From: Alteromonas pelagimontana
Lineage (GTDB): Bacteria > Pseudomonadota > Gammaproteobacteria > Enterobacterales > Alteromonadaceae
Direction: 5' to 3'
DNA: 64,000 nucleotides
Assembly (NCBI RefSeq): GCF_002499975.2
Contig: NZ_CP052766.1
Location: 1,054,001 to 1,118,000 of the forward strand
This document shows positions 24,292-33,949 of the stretch, one piece after another. Under the pieces are notes generated by a model, which was not told the DNA's origin, made no database searches, and saw nothing but the letters and a program-made list of their open reading frames with translations. A program made the position numbers and the translations under genes. Every line of letters begins with the position of its first letter. Position 1 is the first letter of the stretch.

Positions 24292-25176
24292 TTACGTTCC
24301 ACTGAAGCGCTTTGCTTTTATCTCCCAGTCGTCAAAACCTGCTAAGTCTCTCTTCAGAAAAGTCGAGGCATTTGCATCTTTTCCGTTCAGGTGCCAGTCC
24401 AGCCATTTTAGCGCCACGCGAGTAAAGGAACCGCCCAAAGGCTCTTCAAACGTGCCTGAATGCCCACCACCGGGAAGATTGGCAAAAGCAACGGGGACAT
24501 GATTTATTCGCTGATAGTCTAACTTTGCGTTGTCTGTCGCCACATCAGAATCGCCGCCTACCAGGTAAAGTATTGGGCCGTGAAGTGCGTTTAGAGACTG
24601 TCTGTCCGCTTTCGCCATGGTCATATCACCAATACCTGAGTTGAACATTAAATAGGTCTTTACCCGAGGATCAGACGCAACGGCCAATACTTGTGCTCCA
24701 CCACAAGACTGACCAGCGAAAGCCACATTGTTCATGTCAACTGAACTAAAGTATCGACCGCCCTTAGTTTGGGACGCGCGGCCAATCCAATCCAAAGCCT
24801 CAGTCATCATTTCGTTCGCGGCTTTTTTAAGAGGGCGGTCATCTAAGCGGTTTTGCATTGCGCCAAGCGCAATAACTAAATATCCATGGGACGCTATTTC
24901 CGACAACATGCGTTCGAATGGAAAAGAAGTATCATTACAGCCGCCATTAGCGAAGATTACAACCGGAAGACCATGTTCTTGTGCTACAGCTTCACCGATG
25001 TTTTTTGGCTGATAAAACACATAGCCTGGTAGGCCTGATTCCGAAGCAGCAATGGCTTTGAATTTACCGCTACCGCCACTGTCCAATGTTTTGAAAGCTG
25101 TAATTTCACCAAAGCTTTTGCAAGAAAAAGCTATAGCCGGGAAAATTAATAGCGCAAGGACCAAATACCGAATCAT
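24292..25176 (-). CDS. secreted alpha/beta hydrolase (esterase/lipase-like)
   Basis: An exported alpha/beta-fold hydrolase of 294 residues. A signal peptide ends near AFSC. The oxyanion region is VVIFANGGC, the nucleophile serine lies in AGQSCGGAQ, the acid is probably in the GGDSD stretch, and the catalytic histidine is in GGGHSG. The layout resembles dienelactone-hydrolase- and chlorophyllase/cutinase-like esterases rather than classical lipases. AGGAGA before the ATG supports the start. It lies downstream of another secreted hydrolase on the same strand, but with 381 bases between them it likely has its own promoter, where a palindrome (25230-25246) lies. The substrate is unknown. Confidence 0.82.
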   Translation of the reverse strand: MIRYLVLALLIFPAIAFSCKSFGEITAFKTLDSGGSGKFKAIAASESGLPGYVFYQPKNIGEAVAQEHGLPVVIFANGGCNDTSFPFERMLSEIASHGYLVIALGAMQNRLDDRPLKKAANEMMTEALDWIGRASQTKGGRYFSSVDMNNVAFAGQSCGGAQVLAVASDPRVKTYLMFNSGIGDMTMAKADRQSLNALHGPILYLVGGDSDVATDNAKLDYQRINHVPVAFANLPGGGHSGTFEEPLGGSFTRVALKWLDWHLNGKDANASTFLKRDLAGFDDWEIKAKRFSGT

Positions 25177-25557
25177 TCTCTCTCCTTTGTAAAGGCAGTA
25201 GCGTTACAATGTGAGTTACAATGATTTCACATTTGTATGACAAATGAAATATTTTTGAAAGTATTGCGGAAAATAACTGCGCTTTTGAGCCAGGCGCTCT
25301 TGTTTTCGTTGAGTCGATTGTGGCCTTTTAATTGGTTGATTGGCTCGTTTCCACTGTCTATGTGGGCTTTAAGATATCTATTTTTCGTTATTTTAATTAA
25401 CGGTACTAATTAGTCCTTTCCAGTGACGACTGAAAAAACTTATTTCAGTACCTCAATATTTAAAGTGTAAGCATGGAAGTCATTAGTTGTTGTACTCTGC
25501 CCTCGCTCAATTTATAAGGATCGTCAACGCCTTTAAAAAGGAGTCTCGTAACCATCT
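25177..25557. other. intergenic region between two secreted hydrolases
   Basis: No gene is seen in these 381 bases. It contains a direct repeat of GTTACAATG (about 25203 and 25215) and, beside it, the 7-3-7 palindrome at 25230-25246. A GC-poor stretch follows, consistent with a promoter for the gene at 24292-25176. Confidence 0.5.
25230..25246. promoter_or_regulatory. palindrome CATTTGT-ATG-ACAAATG, operator candidate
   Basis: A perfect 7-base inverted repeat with a 3-base centre lies 54 bases upstream of the esterase start codon. The size is like TetR- or MarR-type operators. No regulator gene is adjacent, so this is suggestive only. Confidence 0.35.
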
Positions 25558-26532
25558 TCAAAGATATTCTTTTAACCATGCATGTACTTCGTTAACCAGG
25601 CTTTCACGGTTGTTGGAGAGCGCATGATTATCATTTTGGTAAATAACTAGCTTATGAGGATGTTGCTTTGCGGATAGCACTCTTGCAAGTTCCTTCGACT
25701 GGTGAACACTTACCCTCCGATCAGCAGTGCCGTGGACGAGTAGCAACGGGCTTAACGGCAGTTCGTCCGCCCAATCGATTACAGAACGTTTTGAGAGCGC
25801 CTCATCTCGATTTTTTTCAAAATCAGGTATTCTGGCCTTAAAAACTTTTTCCATCGCGGGCCGCCGCTCTAACAATTTTCTTGCATCTGAGGGTCCCGCT
25901 ATGGAAATAATAGCTTTGACTTTGGGAAGTTGCTTCGCAACAAGATAGGATTGCATTACGCCTCTACTCCAGCCCACTAATGCTATTCTAGAAGGGTCTG
26001 CCGCTGGAATTTCCTTGAGTAGTTCAACTAACGCCAGAACATCATTGACGTCTTTACCACCGAATTCGTCTCTTCCATTTTCAGCGATAAATTTTGTGCT
26101 TGCTCCTCGATATTGACTCCCAATAACAATATAACCGCCTGCTGCAATATCAGAGATAAAACCCATTTTCTCCCCAAACACTACGTATCCGTAACCAGCA
26201 TTACCGCCACGATTAAAAATGACTACCGGTAATGACGCAGCTAACGCAGTGCCTTTGGGTTTTACGTAATATCCTTCGATGATTAAGTCATCGACGCGAT
26301 ACTTAAAATCAACACACTCAAGTGCAGACTTCCTTTCTTCAAATTTACTTTCTGAAAAGTAATTGAGAAATCGCTCTTCGTTAAAGTTCACTTTATGGGA
26401 CTTTAGCATTTCTAACCAATTGCTATGATTTTCGAAGGGTCCTCTAAAGCAGCTTTTAGAATCTAAAATATTGTTTGCCGCGTGTGACGAAAAGGCGAAA
26501 ATAATGGATAAAGCCATTAAATAGTATTTCAC
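25558..26532 (-). CDS. secreted S9-like alpha/beta hydrolase (peptidase or esterase)
   Basis: An exported protein of 324 residues with a signal peptide ending in SHAA. The C-terminal two thirds have the prolyl-oligopeptidase (S9) type alpha/beta fold: VVIFNRGGNAGYG near the oxyanion site, nucleophile serine in VGWSRGVMQS, acid in LLLVHGTADRRVS and histidine in NDNHAL. It is about half the length of full S9 peptidases and lacks the beta-propeller, as do many single-domain dipeptidyl peptidase-like hydrolases. Peptide or ester substrates are both possible. It has no operon partner. Confidence 0.82.
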   Translation of the reverse strand: MKYYLMALSIIFAFSSHAANNILDSKSCFRGPFENHSNWLEMLKSHKVNFNEERFLNYFSESKFEERKSALECVDFKYRVDDLIIEGYYVKPKGTALAASLPVVIFNRGGNAGYGYVVFGEKMGFISDIAAGGYIVIGSQYRGASTKFIAENGRDEFGGKDVNDVLALVELLKEIPAADPSRIALVGWSRGVMQSYLVAKQLPKVKAIISIAGPSDARKLLERRPAMEKVFKARIPDFEKNRDEALSKRSVIDWADELPLSPLLLVHGTADRRVSVHQSKELARVLSAKQHPHKLVIYQNDNHALSNNRESLVNEVHAWLKEYL

Positions 26533-26646
26533 TTACATTCCTTGCAATTGCGAATAAAAAATTTATGAAAAGCACAGACCGCAATAAAACGCCCTGCACC
26601 TCAGAGTCGCAGATTCACTTTATGAAAACGACGACCTATTATTCTA

Positions 26647-29600
26647 TCATCCACATTTAAAACAAGCAGCCAGCTGGCTTACGCCCAGTCCGCTTTTCTT
26701 GGTTACCTGAATTTGGGTGGGAATGCGTTCTTTCATGGCTTCAATGTGGCTGATAACGCCAATCATTTTTCCCGAAGCGTTAAGGTTATCCAAGGCATCA
26801 AGGGCAATGTCCAGAGTTTGGGTGTCCAGAGTGCCGAAACCTTCGTCGAGAAATAATGAGTCGATGCTGGTTTTATGGCTCACCAGATCAGACAGCGCTA
26901 AGGCCAATGCCAGGCTTACTAAAAAGCTTTCTCCGCCGGAAAGGGTTTTGGTATCCCGTTCAACATCGCCTTGCCAGGTGTCCATTACAGCCAGAGCCAG
27001 ACCCTCTTCATCTTTGCGCTTAAGCAGGTATCGGCCATGTAATCGCTCCAGCTGTTTATTCGCCAGATACACCAGGTTATCCAGTGTCAGCCCTTGTGCA
27101 AAACGACGAAATTTGTCGCCGTTGGCCGATCCAATTAAACCATGCAGGTAATGAAGCTCATCGTATACCTGCTTCTGTCGGCTTATATCATCGTGCAGCG
27201 CCTGCTGGCGGCCGCTTTCTTTTGCATCGGTATGCAGTTGATGAGTAATTTCACCTTTACGGCTGTACAGGGTTTGAAGTTGTTCACTGACATCAGCTAA
27301 TAACGCCTGCACCTTTTCCAGTGGCACTGTCTGCCATCGCGAGGCGTGTTCGGTTTGATGCAGTGCTTGTTGCTGCTTAGTGGCCTGTTCAACCAGCGTA
27401 ACGGCGCGCTGAAGGTGGGTGTCCAAACGATTTTTTAAATCTTGCAGTGTGATTCGCTCTGCTTCCGGTAACAGTGCTTGCTCAAAGTGTTGCTGGTCCT
27501 CAAACGGGCTTGCCAGCAACTGCTCTTGCCACACCTCTTCGTGCTGCGCTTTTTCACAAGCCAGTGTATCTTTGCTTCGTTGCAGTGTGCGAAGCGTTGC
27601 GCTGACCTCACCGAGCTTTTGTTCGGCCTGGCGATGGGCATGCGCTTGGGTTTGATGAATGCTATTGCTGCTCTCCACCGCTTGCTTGGCATCGCTACGC
27701 GCATCAATAACAGCTTTATCTCCAAACAGCCTGCTGCGCGTAGCCTGTAATTCCTTGATGGTTTGTAGCAATGACTGATGCTGTTTCTGCATTTCTGCCA
27801 GTTGCTGGCTGCGCTGTTCCACTTCGCGGTTAAGAGCTTTACTTTGGCTGGTAACCTCATACAGTTGTTGCGTGATGTCATCTTTTTGCTGCAACTGTGT
27901 CTGCAAGCGTTTTACATCTTCGCGCTTAGTTTCAAGCCAGCTTTGTAAGGCGCCTGCTGTCGGTGTGAATCCTGCGTCTGCGATTTGCTGGTTCAGGTTA
28001 TCTCGCTGCGCTTTTGTGGTTTGGGTAAGTTTATCAATTTGCCCGGCAAGTAGAGATTTCTGATTGTGTTGATGCTCACGAGCTTGCGTAAGTAGCTTTA
28101 ATTCGTTGTTAATATTTTCAACGTGGCGCTCAGCGATATCAGTTTGTTTACGCTGTTGCTGGAACGCCGCTTCTAACTCGCGACAACGCTTGATCTGCGC
28201 GCTGAGCGCCTGTAGTTCCTGCTTAAGTGATGCTTCCCACGCGGTCAGCTGGTCCTTATCTCCAATGGGGATGTCATCAATGGGAATATCGGGTTTTAAT
28301 ACCTCTGCAACACCTTGCCAGTCCTGCTGCAAACCGGCGAATTCTTCGTTTACCCTCGCCTGCTGTTGCTCAAGCGCTTGCAGCTTGTGCTTTACCGCTT
28401 CCAAAGAATCACGCACCGCCTGCCCTTCATCTTTTATTTGCTGACAACGCTGTTCTGCCTGCTGCTTACGCAGTAGCGTATCGGGCACGTCCACAATCAT
28501 GTCGGCAACGTTGCCGTGCGCCGTTGCGCCGCACAACGGGCAGGGTTCGTGCTGCTGCAATTGTTTGCGGTAGTGCGCTAACTGCTCTTCCTGCGTAATG
28601 AGCAGGCTGAGATCGCTCACCTGCTGCTCACAAGCTTTGTACTGATGGACCAGCGCCGCGCGCTTTTCTGCTAATTGTGCGGCGATGGCCCGGCTATCAG
28701 TGATAGATTCTGATATCTGAGCGCTTTGTTCTTTCGCCTGCAAAAATCGCCGCTGAATATCCTGCGCTTGCTGCAAGTGCGGCCACAACGTATTGATGTC
28801 GTTCTGCCGATTCTCCATGGTGGGTAAATCTGCATCGTGGCTCACTGCCTGAAGCTGTTGCTGAAACTCGCTGAGTTTTTCCTGACACTGCGCTACCTCA
28901 GCGTTGGCTGTGGTAAGCTTCTCTGTCATACCATCATGCTGAGCAGCAGACTCTCGCAGCGTCGATTCAACTGCGGCGGCATCTTTTTTCAGGTCACTGA
29001 GGTCGTCTTCGTATTGATTGAGCTGCGTCAGCGTTACCGCCCATTCATTCAAGTGCTCACCCGCCTTGCTGTCGCCACTGTGATGGTGCAGGTAATCCTG
29101 TATCTTTTCCAGCTTGCCAGATAATGTCTTTTCTGAGGCTGCTAAGCGGGCTTGCTCCTGTGTTTGCTTTTGCTGTTCCTGCTGTAGCTGCTGGTAGTTG
29201 CTATTAACTTCAGAATACTGTTTTTGGGCTGCTCTTAGATCCGAATCCAGCGGTATTATTTTTTCGGTGATCAGCGCTTCTTGTTGCTCCTGAGCCTCGC
29301 GGACAGCCGTGAGTTTTTGTTGCGCAGCGGCAAGTTCGGTAGCGGTAAGGCCGCATTGCTTACGCAGTTCTTGTTCATTGGCTTGTTCGGAGTCAATTTG
29401 CTGCGCCACTGAATGCAAACGCTCGTGGGCTTGTGTTAATGCAGTGAATTGCATGCGCAATTTTTCAGCGGGTTCGCTTTGCCTTAGCCGAGCCAGTTGC
29501 GGCTCAGCATCTTTAATTTCCTGTTCGGCTTGCTGCTGTGAGTTATGGGCTTCGCTGAGGCGCTCCTTTGCCACCTGACATTGCTGCCACCACTGTTGAT

Positions 29601-30333
29601 GTGCCTGCAAATCTTTTGCATGGCTGTCTAATTGAGATTGTTTACCCGCCAGAGTTTCCAGCTCTTGCTGTAACGCGTGCTTTTCTTCCTCAGATAATAA
29701 TTGAAAGGTGTCAGCTTGCGCCTGTAGTTGAAGCAATGTCTGTTTGGCGGCGCTGTGGTATTCATGTACACGCACAGAAATCTGACCATAGATTTCTGTG
29801 CCGGTTAGCTCTTCAAGCAGCTCTGCCCGCTCTCGGTCATTGGCATTTAAGAAAGCGGCAAAATCGCCTTGTGATAACATCATTGACTTGGTGAAGCGCG
29901 CAAAATCCAAACCTGTAATACGCTCGACCTCTTCGCACTTTTGTCGAATTTGCGTTGCCAGCACCGTTCCTGATTCAACTTCTGCCAGCTCAGTGTCGGC
30001 CTGCTGCAGGTTGCCGTCTGGTTTCCCTCGCGAACGGCGCATGCTCCAGAACGCGCGGTAGGCTTTGCCTTTTACTTCAAACTCCACTTCTGCCAAACAC
30101 TCTGCACTACCACGGGTCATGATGTCGTTAGACGAGGTGGAAATGGCCCCCAGCCGCGGCGTTTGGTGATATAGCGCCAGACAAATAGCATCGAGTAACG
30201 TGGTTTTCCCCGCCCCCGTAGGTCCGGTAATCGCGAACAATCCATTGTCACTAAAAGGGGATTGAGTAAAATCAATTTTCCACTCGCCTTTAAGCGAGTT
30301 CAAATTTTTAAGCCGCAGCGTAAGTATTCTCAT
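26647..30333 (-). CDS. sbcC: SbcC, ATPase subunit of the SbcCD nuclease
   Basis: The SMC-like ATPase of the SbcCD (Mre11-Rad50 type) complex, which cleaves hairpins and protein-blocked DNA ends in the cytoplasm. The 1228 residues carry Walker A GPTGAGKTTLLDA near the N-terminus, very long Gln/Glu-rich coiled coils, a zinc hook CPLCG at about residue 598, and at the C-terminus the ABC signature LSGGESF and Walker B DSLFLDEGFGTLD. It is longer than E. coli SbcC (1048 residues), mainly in the coiled coils. Its start overlaps the stop of sbcD by four bases, so the two are translated together. The many antisense frames in this interval are artefacts of its composition. Confidence 0.97.
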   Translation of the reverse strand: MRILTLRLKNLNSLKGEWKIDFTQSPFSDNGLFAITGPTGAGKTTLLDAICLALYHQTPRLGAISTSSNDIMTRGSAECLAEVEFEVKGKAYRAFWSMRRSRGKPDGNLQQADTELAEVESGTVLATQIRQKCEEVERITGLDFARFTKSMMLSQGDFAAFLNANDRERAELLEELTGTEIYGQISVRVHEYHSAAKQTLLQLQAQADTFQLLSEEEKHALQQELETLAGKQSQLDSHAKDLQAHQQWWQQCQVAKERLSEAHNSQQQAEQEIKDAEPQLARLRQSEPAEKLRMQFTALTQAHERLHSVAQQIDSEQANEQELRKQCGLTATELAAAQQKLTAVREAQEQQEALITEKIIPLDSDLRAAQKQYSEVNSNYQQLQQEQQKQTQEQARLAASEKTLSGKLEKIQDYLHHHSGDSKAGEHLNEWAVTLTQLNQYEDDLSDLKKDAAAVESTLRESAAQHDGMTEKLTTANAEVAQCQEKLSEFQQQLQAVSHDADLPTMENRQNDINTLWPHLQQAQDIQRRFLQAKEQSAQISESITDSRAIAAQLAEKRAALVHQYKACEQQVSDLSLLITQEEQLAHYRKQLQQHEPCPLCGATAHGNVADMIVDVPDTLLRKQQAEQRCQQIKDEGQAVRDSLEAVKHKLQALEQQQARVNEEFAGLQQDWQGVAEVLKPDIPIDDIPIGDKDQLTAWEASLKQELQALSAQIKRCRELEAAFQQQRKQTDIAERHVENINNELKLLTQAREHQHNQKSLLAGQIDKLTQTTKAQRDNLNQQIADAGFTPTAGALQSWLETKREDVKRLQTQLQQKDDITQQLYEVTSQSKALNREVEQRSQQLAEMQKQHQSLLQTIKELQATRSRLFGDKAVIDARSDAKQAVESSNSIHQTQAHAHRQAEQKLGEVSATLRTLQRSKDTLACEKAQHEEVWQEQLLASPFEDQQHFEQALLPEAERITLQDLKNRLDTHLQRAVTLVEQATKQQQALHQTEHASRWQTVPLEKVQALLADVSEQLQTLYSRKGEITHQLHTDAKESGRQQALHDDISRQKQVYDELHYLHGLIGSANGDKFRRFAQGLTLDNLVYLANKQLERLHGRYLLKRKDEEGLALAVMDTWQGDVERDTKTLSGGESFLVSLALALALSDLVSHKTSIDSLFLDEGFGTLDTQTLDIALDALDNLNASGKMIGVISHIEAMKERIPTQIQVTKKSGLGVSQLAACFKCG

Positions 30334-31556
30334 TGGCTCGCCCCCTCGCTTTGCACATCCGAAAGAATTTGCGCAAAACGCTGGCGTATCTGCGCTTTTT
30401 CTTCTTCGCTGTCGAAGGTTTCCATCGCCAGACGTTTGGTAAATACTTCCTCAGGAGTAAGCTCTGATAACGTTTCGGCCTGTATCTGATTCAACATCTT
30501 ACGCCGAGGATTTTTTACCCGCCGCAGTTGCAGCACCTCCACATTCAGCCCGTCGGTGATAGTTTGAATACGTTGCTGTAAGTCAGATAAATAATCCTGA
30601 TGCTCTATTTCAATACATAACCAGACGGGGGCGCCATCATGCTCGCCATACGTTTGATGCAGCGCCTTTTCAATATGATCAAGATTACCTTTAATAACAG
30701 CCATAGCCTGAAATACAGGAACATTGATACTGCGAATAGCGGTTCTTTTAGCGCCATCGAACCCCACAATTACCACTTGTTTGGCTGATTTTAGCTCATC
30801 AAAACTCATGGCAATAGGCGCGCCGCTGTAGCGGATATGCTCAGACTTAGCGACAATTTGCGGCTTATGAATATGCCCAAGAGCGATATAATCCGCCGGT
30901 GGAAAGCCATCTGCACCGAAGCCGTCAAGGGTGCCAATATAAATATCGCGCACACTTTCTGTTTGCGACACGCCCATGGCGGTGAGATGGCCGGTGGCAA
31001 TAATGGGAACATCCAGATTATCATTGATTTTTAACGTTTGCGCCCTGCTGTAAAGCCGGTGATAGTGCTGCTTAATCGCCGCCTCCAGCGCCTGGCGTTT
31101 TTCGACACCGGTTTCACCTGCACGGCTTTCCAGCACATCGCGCGGGCGAATAAAGGGAACGGCGCACAGTACCGCGCCCGGTTTGCCTGCACGATCCGGT
31201 ATTACAAAAACCTGCTCATCAATACTGACACCGGTACTGGCAACAACAAAAGTATTCAGGCAGGCTAATAACTGACGGGATTCGTTTAATGTAGAAACCG
31301 AATCGTGGTTTCCGCCCAGCACGACTAACACACAATCAAGACGCTGTAAGTCCACCACAAATTGGTTGTACATTTCCCGCGCATAACTTGGCGGCGTGCC
31401 GGTATCAAAAATGTCGCCAGCAACAATGACAGCATCAATTTTTTCTTCAGCCACCTGTGTGAGCAACCATTGCAAAAAAGCCTGATGTTCATCTTTGCGG
31501 CTCTTGGTAAAAAAACTTTGCCCAAGATGCCAGTCTGAGGTGTGCAGTACCTTCAT
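30330..31556 (-). CDS. sbcD: SbcD, nuclease subunit of SbcCD
   Basis: The Mn-dependent nuclease subunit, an Mre11-type metallophosphoesterase of 408 residues. The metal-site motifs are intact and in order: HTSDWHLGQ, VAGDIFDTG, LGGNHDS, ATGHL and ALGHIHKPQ. This contrasts with the degenerate copy of the same fold at 5878-8091. The operon order sbcD-sbcC is the usual one. The divergent M24 peptidase gene starts about 215 bases away. Confidence 0.97.
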   Translation of the reverse strand: MKVLHTSDWHLGQSFFTKSRKDEHQAFLQWLLTQVAEEKIDAVIVAGDIFDTGTPPSYAREMYNQFVVDLQRLDCVLVVLGGNHDSVSTLNESRQLLACLNTFVVASTGVSIDEQVFVIPDRAGKPGAVLCAVPFIRPRDVLESRAGETGVEKRQALEAAIKQHYHRLYSRAQTLKINDNLDVPIIATGHLTAMGVSQTESVRDIYIGTLDGFGADGFPPADYIALGHIHKPQIVAKSEHIRYSGAPIAMSFDELKSAKQVVIVGFDGAKRTAIRSINVPVFQAMAVIKGNLDHIEKALHQTYGEHDGAPVWLCIEIEHQDYLSDLQQRIQTITDGLNVEVLQLRRVKNPRRKMLNQIQAETLSELTPEEVFTKRLAMETFDSEEEKAQIRQRFAQILSDVQSEGASQ

Positions 31557-31772
31557 TAATTTTTCGTCCGCGCGTTGGTTGGTGTGGCCGGGGTAAAAGT
31601 TACCATACTCGCGGCAAGACGAAATAAAATTCGGCTGTCAGGCTATTAACCGGTGAATATTTGACCAACAAAAGGACAAAAGGCAGGTCACAGAGTTTAT
31701 CCGGCGACTGTGGGTTACGTTACGATTAATTTATTTTATAGTAAGGCTTCAACAATAAACTCTGGGGGAAAA

Positions 31773-32990
31773 ATGACAGGAAACGGTATTGGTGGAAAAA
31801 CAGCGCAGCAGGCACTGGCAACGTTAAGCGATATGACGACAGAAGCTACGCCTATCGCGCTTGATGAGCTGCAACAACGTGTCGCCAAAGCGCAAACCTA
31901 TATGCGTGAACACCAAATCAACGCCATTTACCTTAACGCCGGCACCAATCTGGAATATTTTACCGGTATGCAGTGGTACGCCAGCGAGCGTCTGGTAGGC
32001 GCCATTTTGCCTGCAGAGGGAGACATAATTTATATCGCGCCCACTTTTGAAATCGACTCGTTGAAAGAGCGTCAGATAATTTCTGGCAATATTGAAGGGT
32101 GGCAGGAACACGAGAATCCCTATGCGCTTTTCTGCCAGTTGCTGAAGCAAAATGGTGCTGTTGCCGGCGATAAAATAGGCATTGATGAGTCTACCGCTTT
32201 TTTCATTGTTGACGGTATAAATAAGCAACAGGCGGGCTTTGACATTATTAATGCCAGTGAAGTAACCGCCCACTGCCGTATGCATAAATCGGCGAATGAA
32301 ATTGCGTTAATTCAACGGGCCATGGACATGACCCTGGCTGTGCATAAAGCCACGGCCAGTATTTTGCGCGAAGGCATTACCACCACCGAGGTAGAGCAGT
32401 TTATTCATCAGGCGCATAAGCAGGTTGGCGCCCCCGGTGGTAACTATTTTTGTATTGTACTGTTTGGCATAGCCACCTCGTTCCCTCACGGTGTAAAAGA
32501 TCCTCAGGTATTACAAAAAAACGACTTGGTGCTGATCGATACCGGCTGTAAGTTACACGGGTATTTGTCGGATATCACCCGTACTTATGTGTTTGGTGAG
32601 CCCACTGAAAAACAGCGCTTTATGTGGGAAAGCGAAAAGCAGGCACAGTTTGAAGCCTTCGATGCTGCCAACATAGGCGTTACCTGTGGCGATGTAGATA
32701 ACGCAGCAAGAACCTATCTGCAAACTCGCGGATTAGGTCCGGATTATATGCTACCCGGTCTGCCCCATCGCACCGGCCACGGCATTGGCATGGACATCCA
32801 CGAGTGGCCCTACCTGGTTAAAGACAACCCGGTACCGTTAGCCACTGGTATGTGTTTTAGCAATGAACCGATGATTGTTGTGCCAGGCGAATTTGGTATT
32901 CGACTGGAAGATCATTTCTATATGACAGAATCGGGAGCCAAATGGTTTACCCAGCCTGCCAATTCTATTACCGATCCGTTTGGCAGCTAA
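31773..32990 (+). CDS. M24 family Xaa-Pro peptidase
   Basis: A cytoplasmic metallopeptidase of about 405 residues with the creatinase/prolidase N-terminal domain and the pita-bread M24 catalytic domain. The five metal ligands can be placed: Asp in VLIDTGC, Asp in LSDITRTY, His in HRTGHGIGMDIHE, Glu in FSNEPMI and Glu in RLEDHF. It is expected to release an N-terminal residue preceding proline. The ATG at 31773 has GGGGGAA six bases before it, which is why I prefer it to the first in-frame ATG at 31710. No signal peptide is visible. Confidence 0.92.
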   Translation: MTGNGIGGKTAQQALATLSDMTTEATPIALDELQQRVAKAQTYMREHQINAIYLNAGTNLEYFTGMQWYASERLVGAILPAEGDIIYIAPTFEIDSLKERQIISGNIEGWQEHENPYALFCQLLKQNGAVAGDKIGIDESTAFFIVDGINKQQAGFDIINASEVTAHCRMHKSANEIALIQRAMDMTLAVHKATASILREGITTTEVEQFIHQAHKQVGAPGGNYFCIVLFGIATSFPHGVKDPQVLQKNDLVLIDTGCKLHGYLSDITRTYVFGEPTEKQRFMWESEKQAQFEAFDAANIGVTCGDVDNAARTYLQTRGLGPDYMLPGLPHRTGHGIGMDIHEWPYLVKDNPVPLATGMCFSNEPMIVVPGEFGIRLEDHFYMTESGAKWFTQPANSITDPFGS

Positions 32991-33057
32991 CCGTTCCCAT
33001 GGCTGGTAGGGAGAGTGATTCTCACTACAAGAACGCCTTCATCTTAAAGGAATTGAA

Positions 33058-33822
33058 ATGAAACATGTTTTGTATAACCCCTTGCGTTGGGTAACGCTGG
33101 TTGTGTGGCTGTGGGCGTCGATGCTTTCAGCAGCCCTTGCCAACAGTCAACCATTGGTTACTCACATTGAAAAACCCACCAGCGTTCTGTTTATCGGTAA
33201 CAGCTTTACCTATTTCAACGGTGGTATTGAACATCACATGGTAGAGCTGGCGCGCATGACCGCGCCGAAACTTAACCCGGTGGTTCATCGCCAGACATTT
33301 CCTGGCGAAACATTGCAGGGGCACGTGGAAAAGCAAGGCTCGCAGGATGTCATTAAAGCCTTTCCGTGGAGCACTGTGGTTATTCAGGGCTACAGCAACA
33401 GGCCGCTTGCCGACAACGCCCGTTTTGAAAGATATGCCCGGGATTTGGTGAGCACCATTGAAGCCCAGCAGGCCCAACCGGTGTTTTTTATGACCTGGGC
33501 ATACAACGGTAAACCTGAAATGACCGCACCGCTACATGATGCTTATCTTGACATAGCCAATGAAACAAAAGCTTTTGTTGTGCCCGTAGGCCCGGCATTT
33601 GAAAAAGCACTACAGGCCCAGCCCGAACTGAACCTGTATGCAGATGATAAACACGCTAACCTGGCAGGAACCTACTTAGCGGCCTGTGTTTTTTATGCCG
33701 CTTTTTTTGAAAATTCCCCGGTAGGAAATCCCTACCATGCAGGTTTAGGAGCCGAAAAAGCGCTGTTTTTACAACAGGTAGCGCAGAAAACTGTGCAGGA
33801 ATTTTACGGGCCATCGCGGTAA
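33058..33822 (+). CDS. secreted SGNH/GDSL-type hydrolase-like protein
   Basis: An exported protein of 254 residues with a clear signal peptide ending in ALA. Block I is LFIGNSFTYFNGG, with the serine in GNS, and a DDKHAN stretch near the C-terminus supplies the Asp and His expected in block V. The intermediate QGYSNRP and WAYN segments suit the fold. The domain is close to DUF4886-type SGNH proteins. Members act on acyl or carbohydrate esters, but the substrate here cannot be told. It follows the M24 gene by 67 bases and may be co-transcribed. Confidence 0.75.
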   Translation: MKHVLYNPLRWVTLVVWLWASMLSAALANSQPLVTHIEKPTSVLFIGNSFTYFNGGIEHHMVELARMTAPKLNPVVHRQTFPGETLQGHVEKQGSQDVIKAFPWSTVVIQGYSNRPLADNARFERYARDLVSTIEAQQAQPVFFMTWAYNGKPEMTAPLHDAYLDIANETKAFVVPVGPAFEKALQAQPELNLYADDKHANLAGTYLAACVFYAAFFENSPVGNPYHAGLGAEKALFLQQVAQKTVQEFYGPSR

Positions 33823-33949
33823 AAGAGGACTTTGTCTAAGCGTTATTTATTAATGAACGATACCACCTGGAAACACTGAGACCGAAAAAGGCTCAATCTT
33901 TTCACTATATTTTGGATACTTCAATATCTTCAGAGACGACGATTCACAC

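Noticed and set aside
26700..31550. Many open frames antisense to sbcC and sbcD
   Set aside because: They follow from the Gln/Glu/Leu-rich coiled coils and show no family resemblance or start signals.
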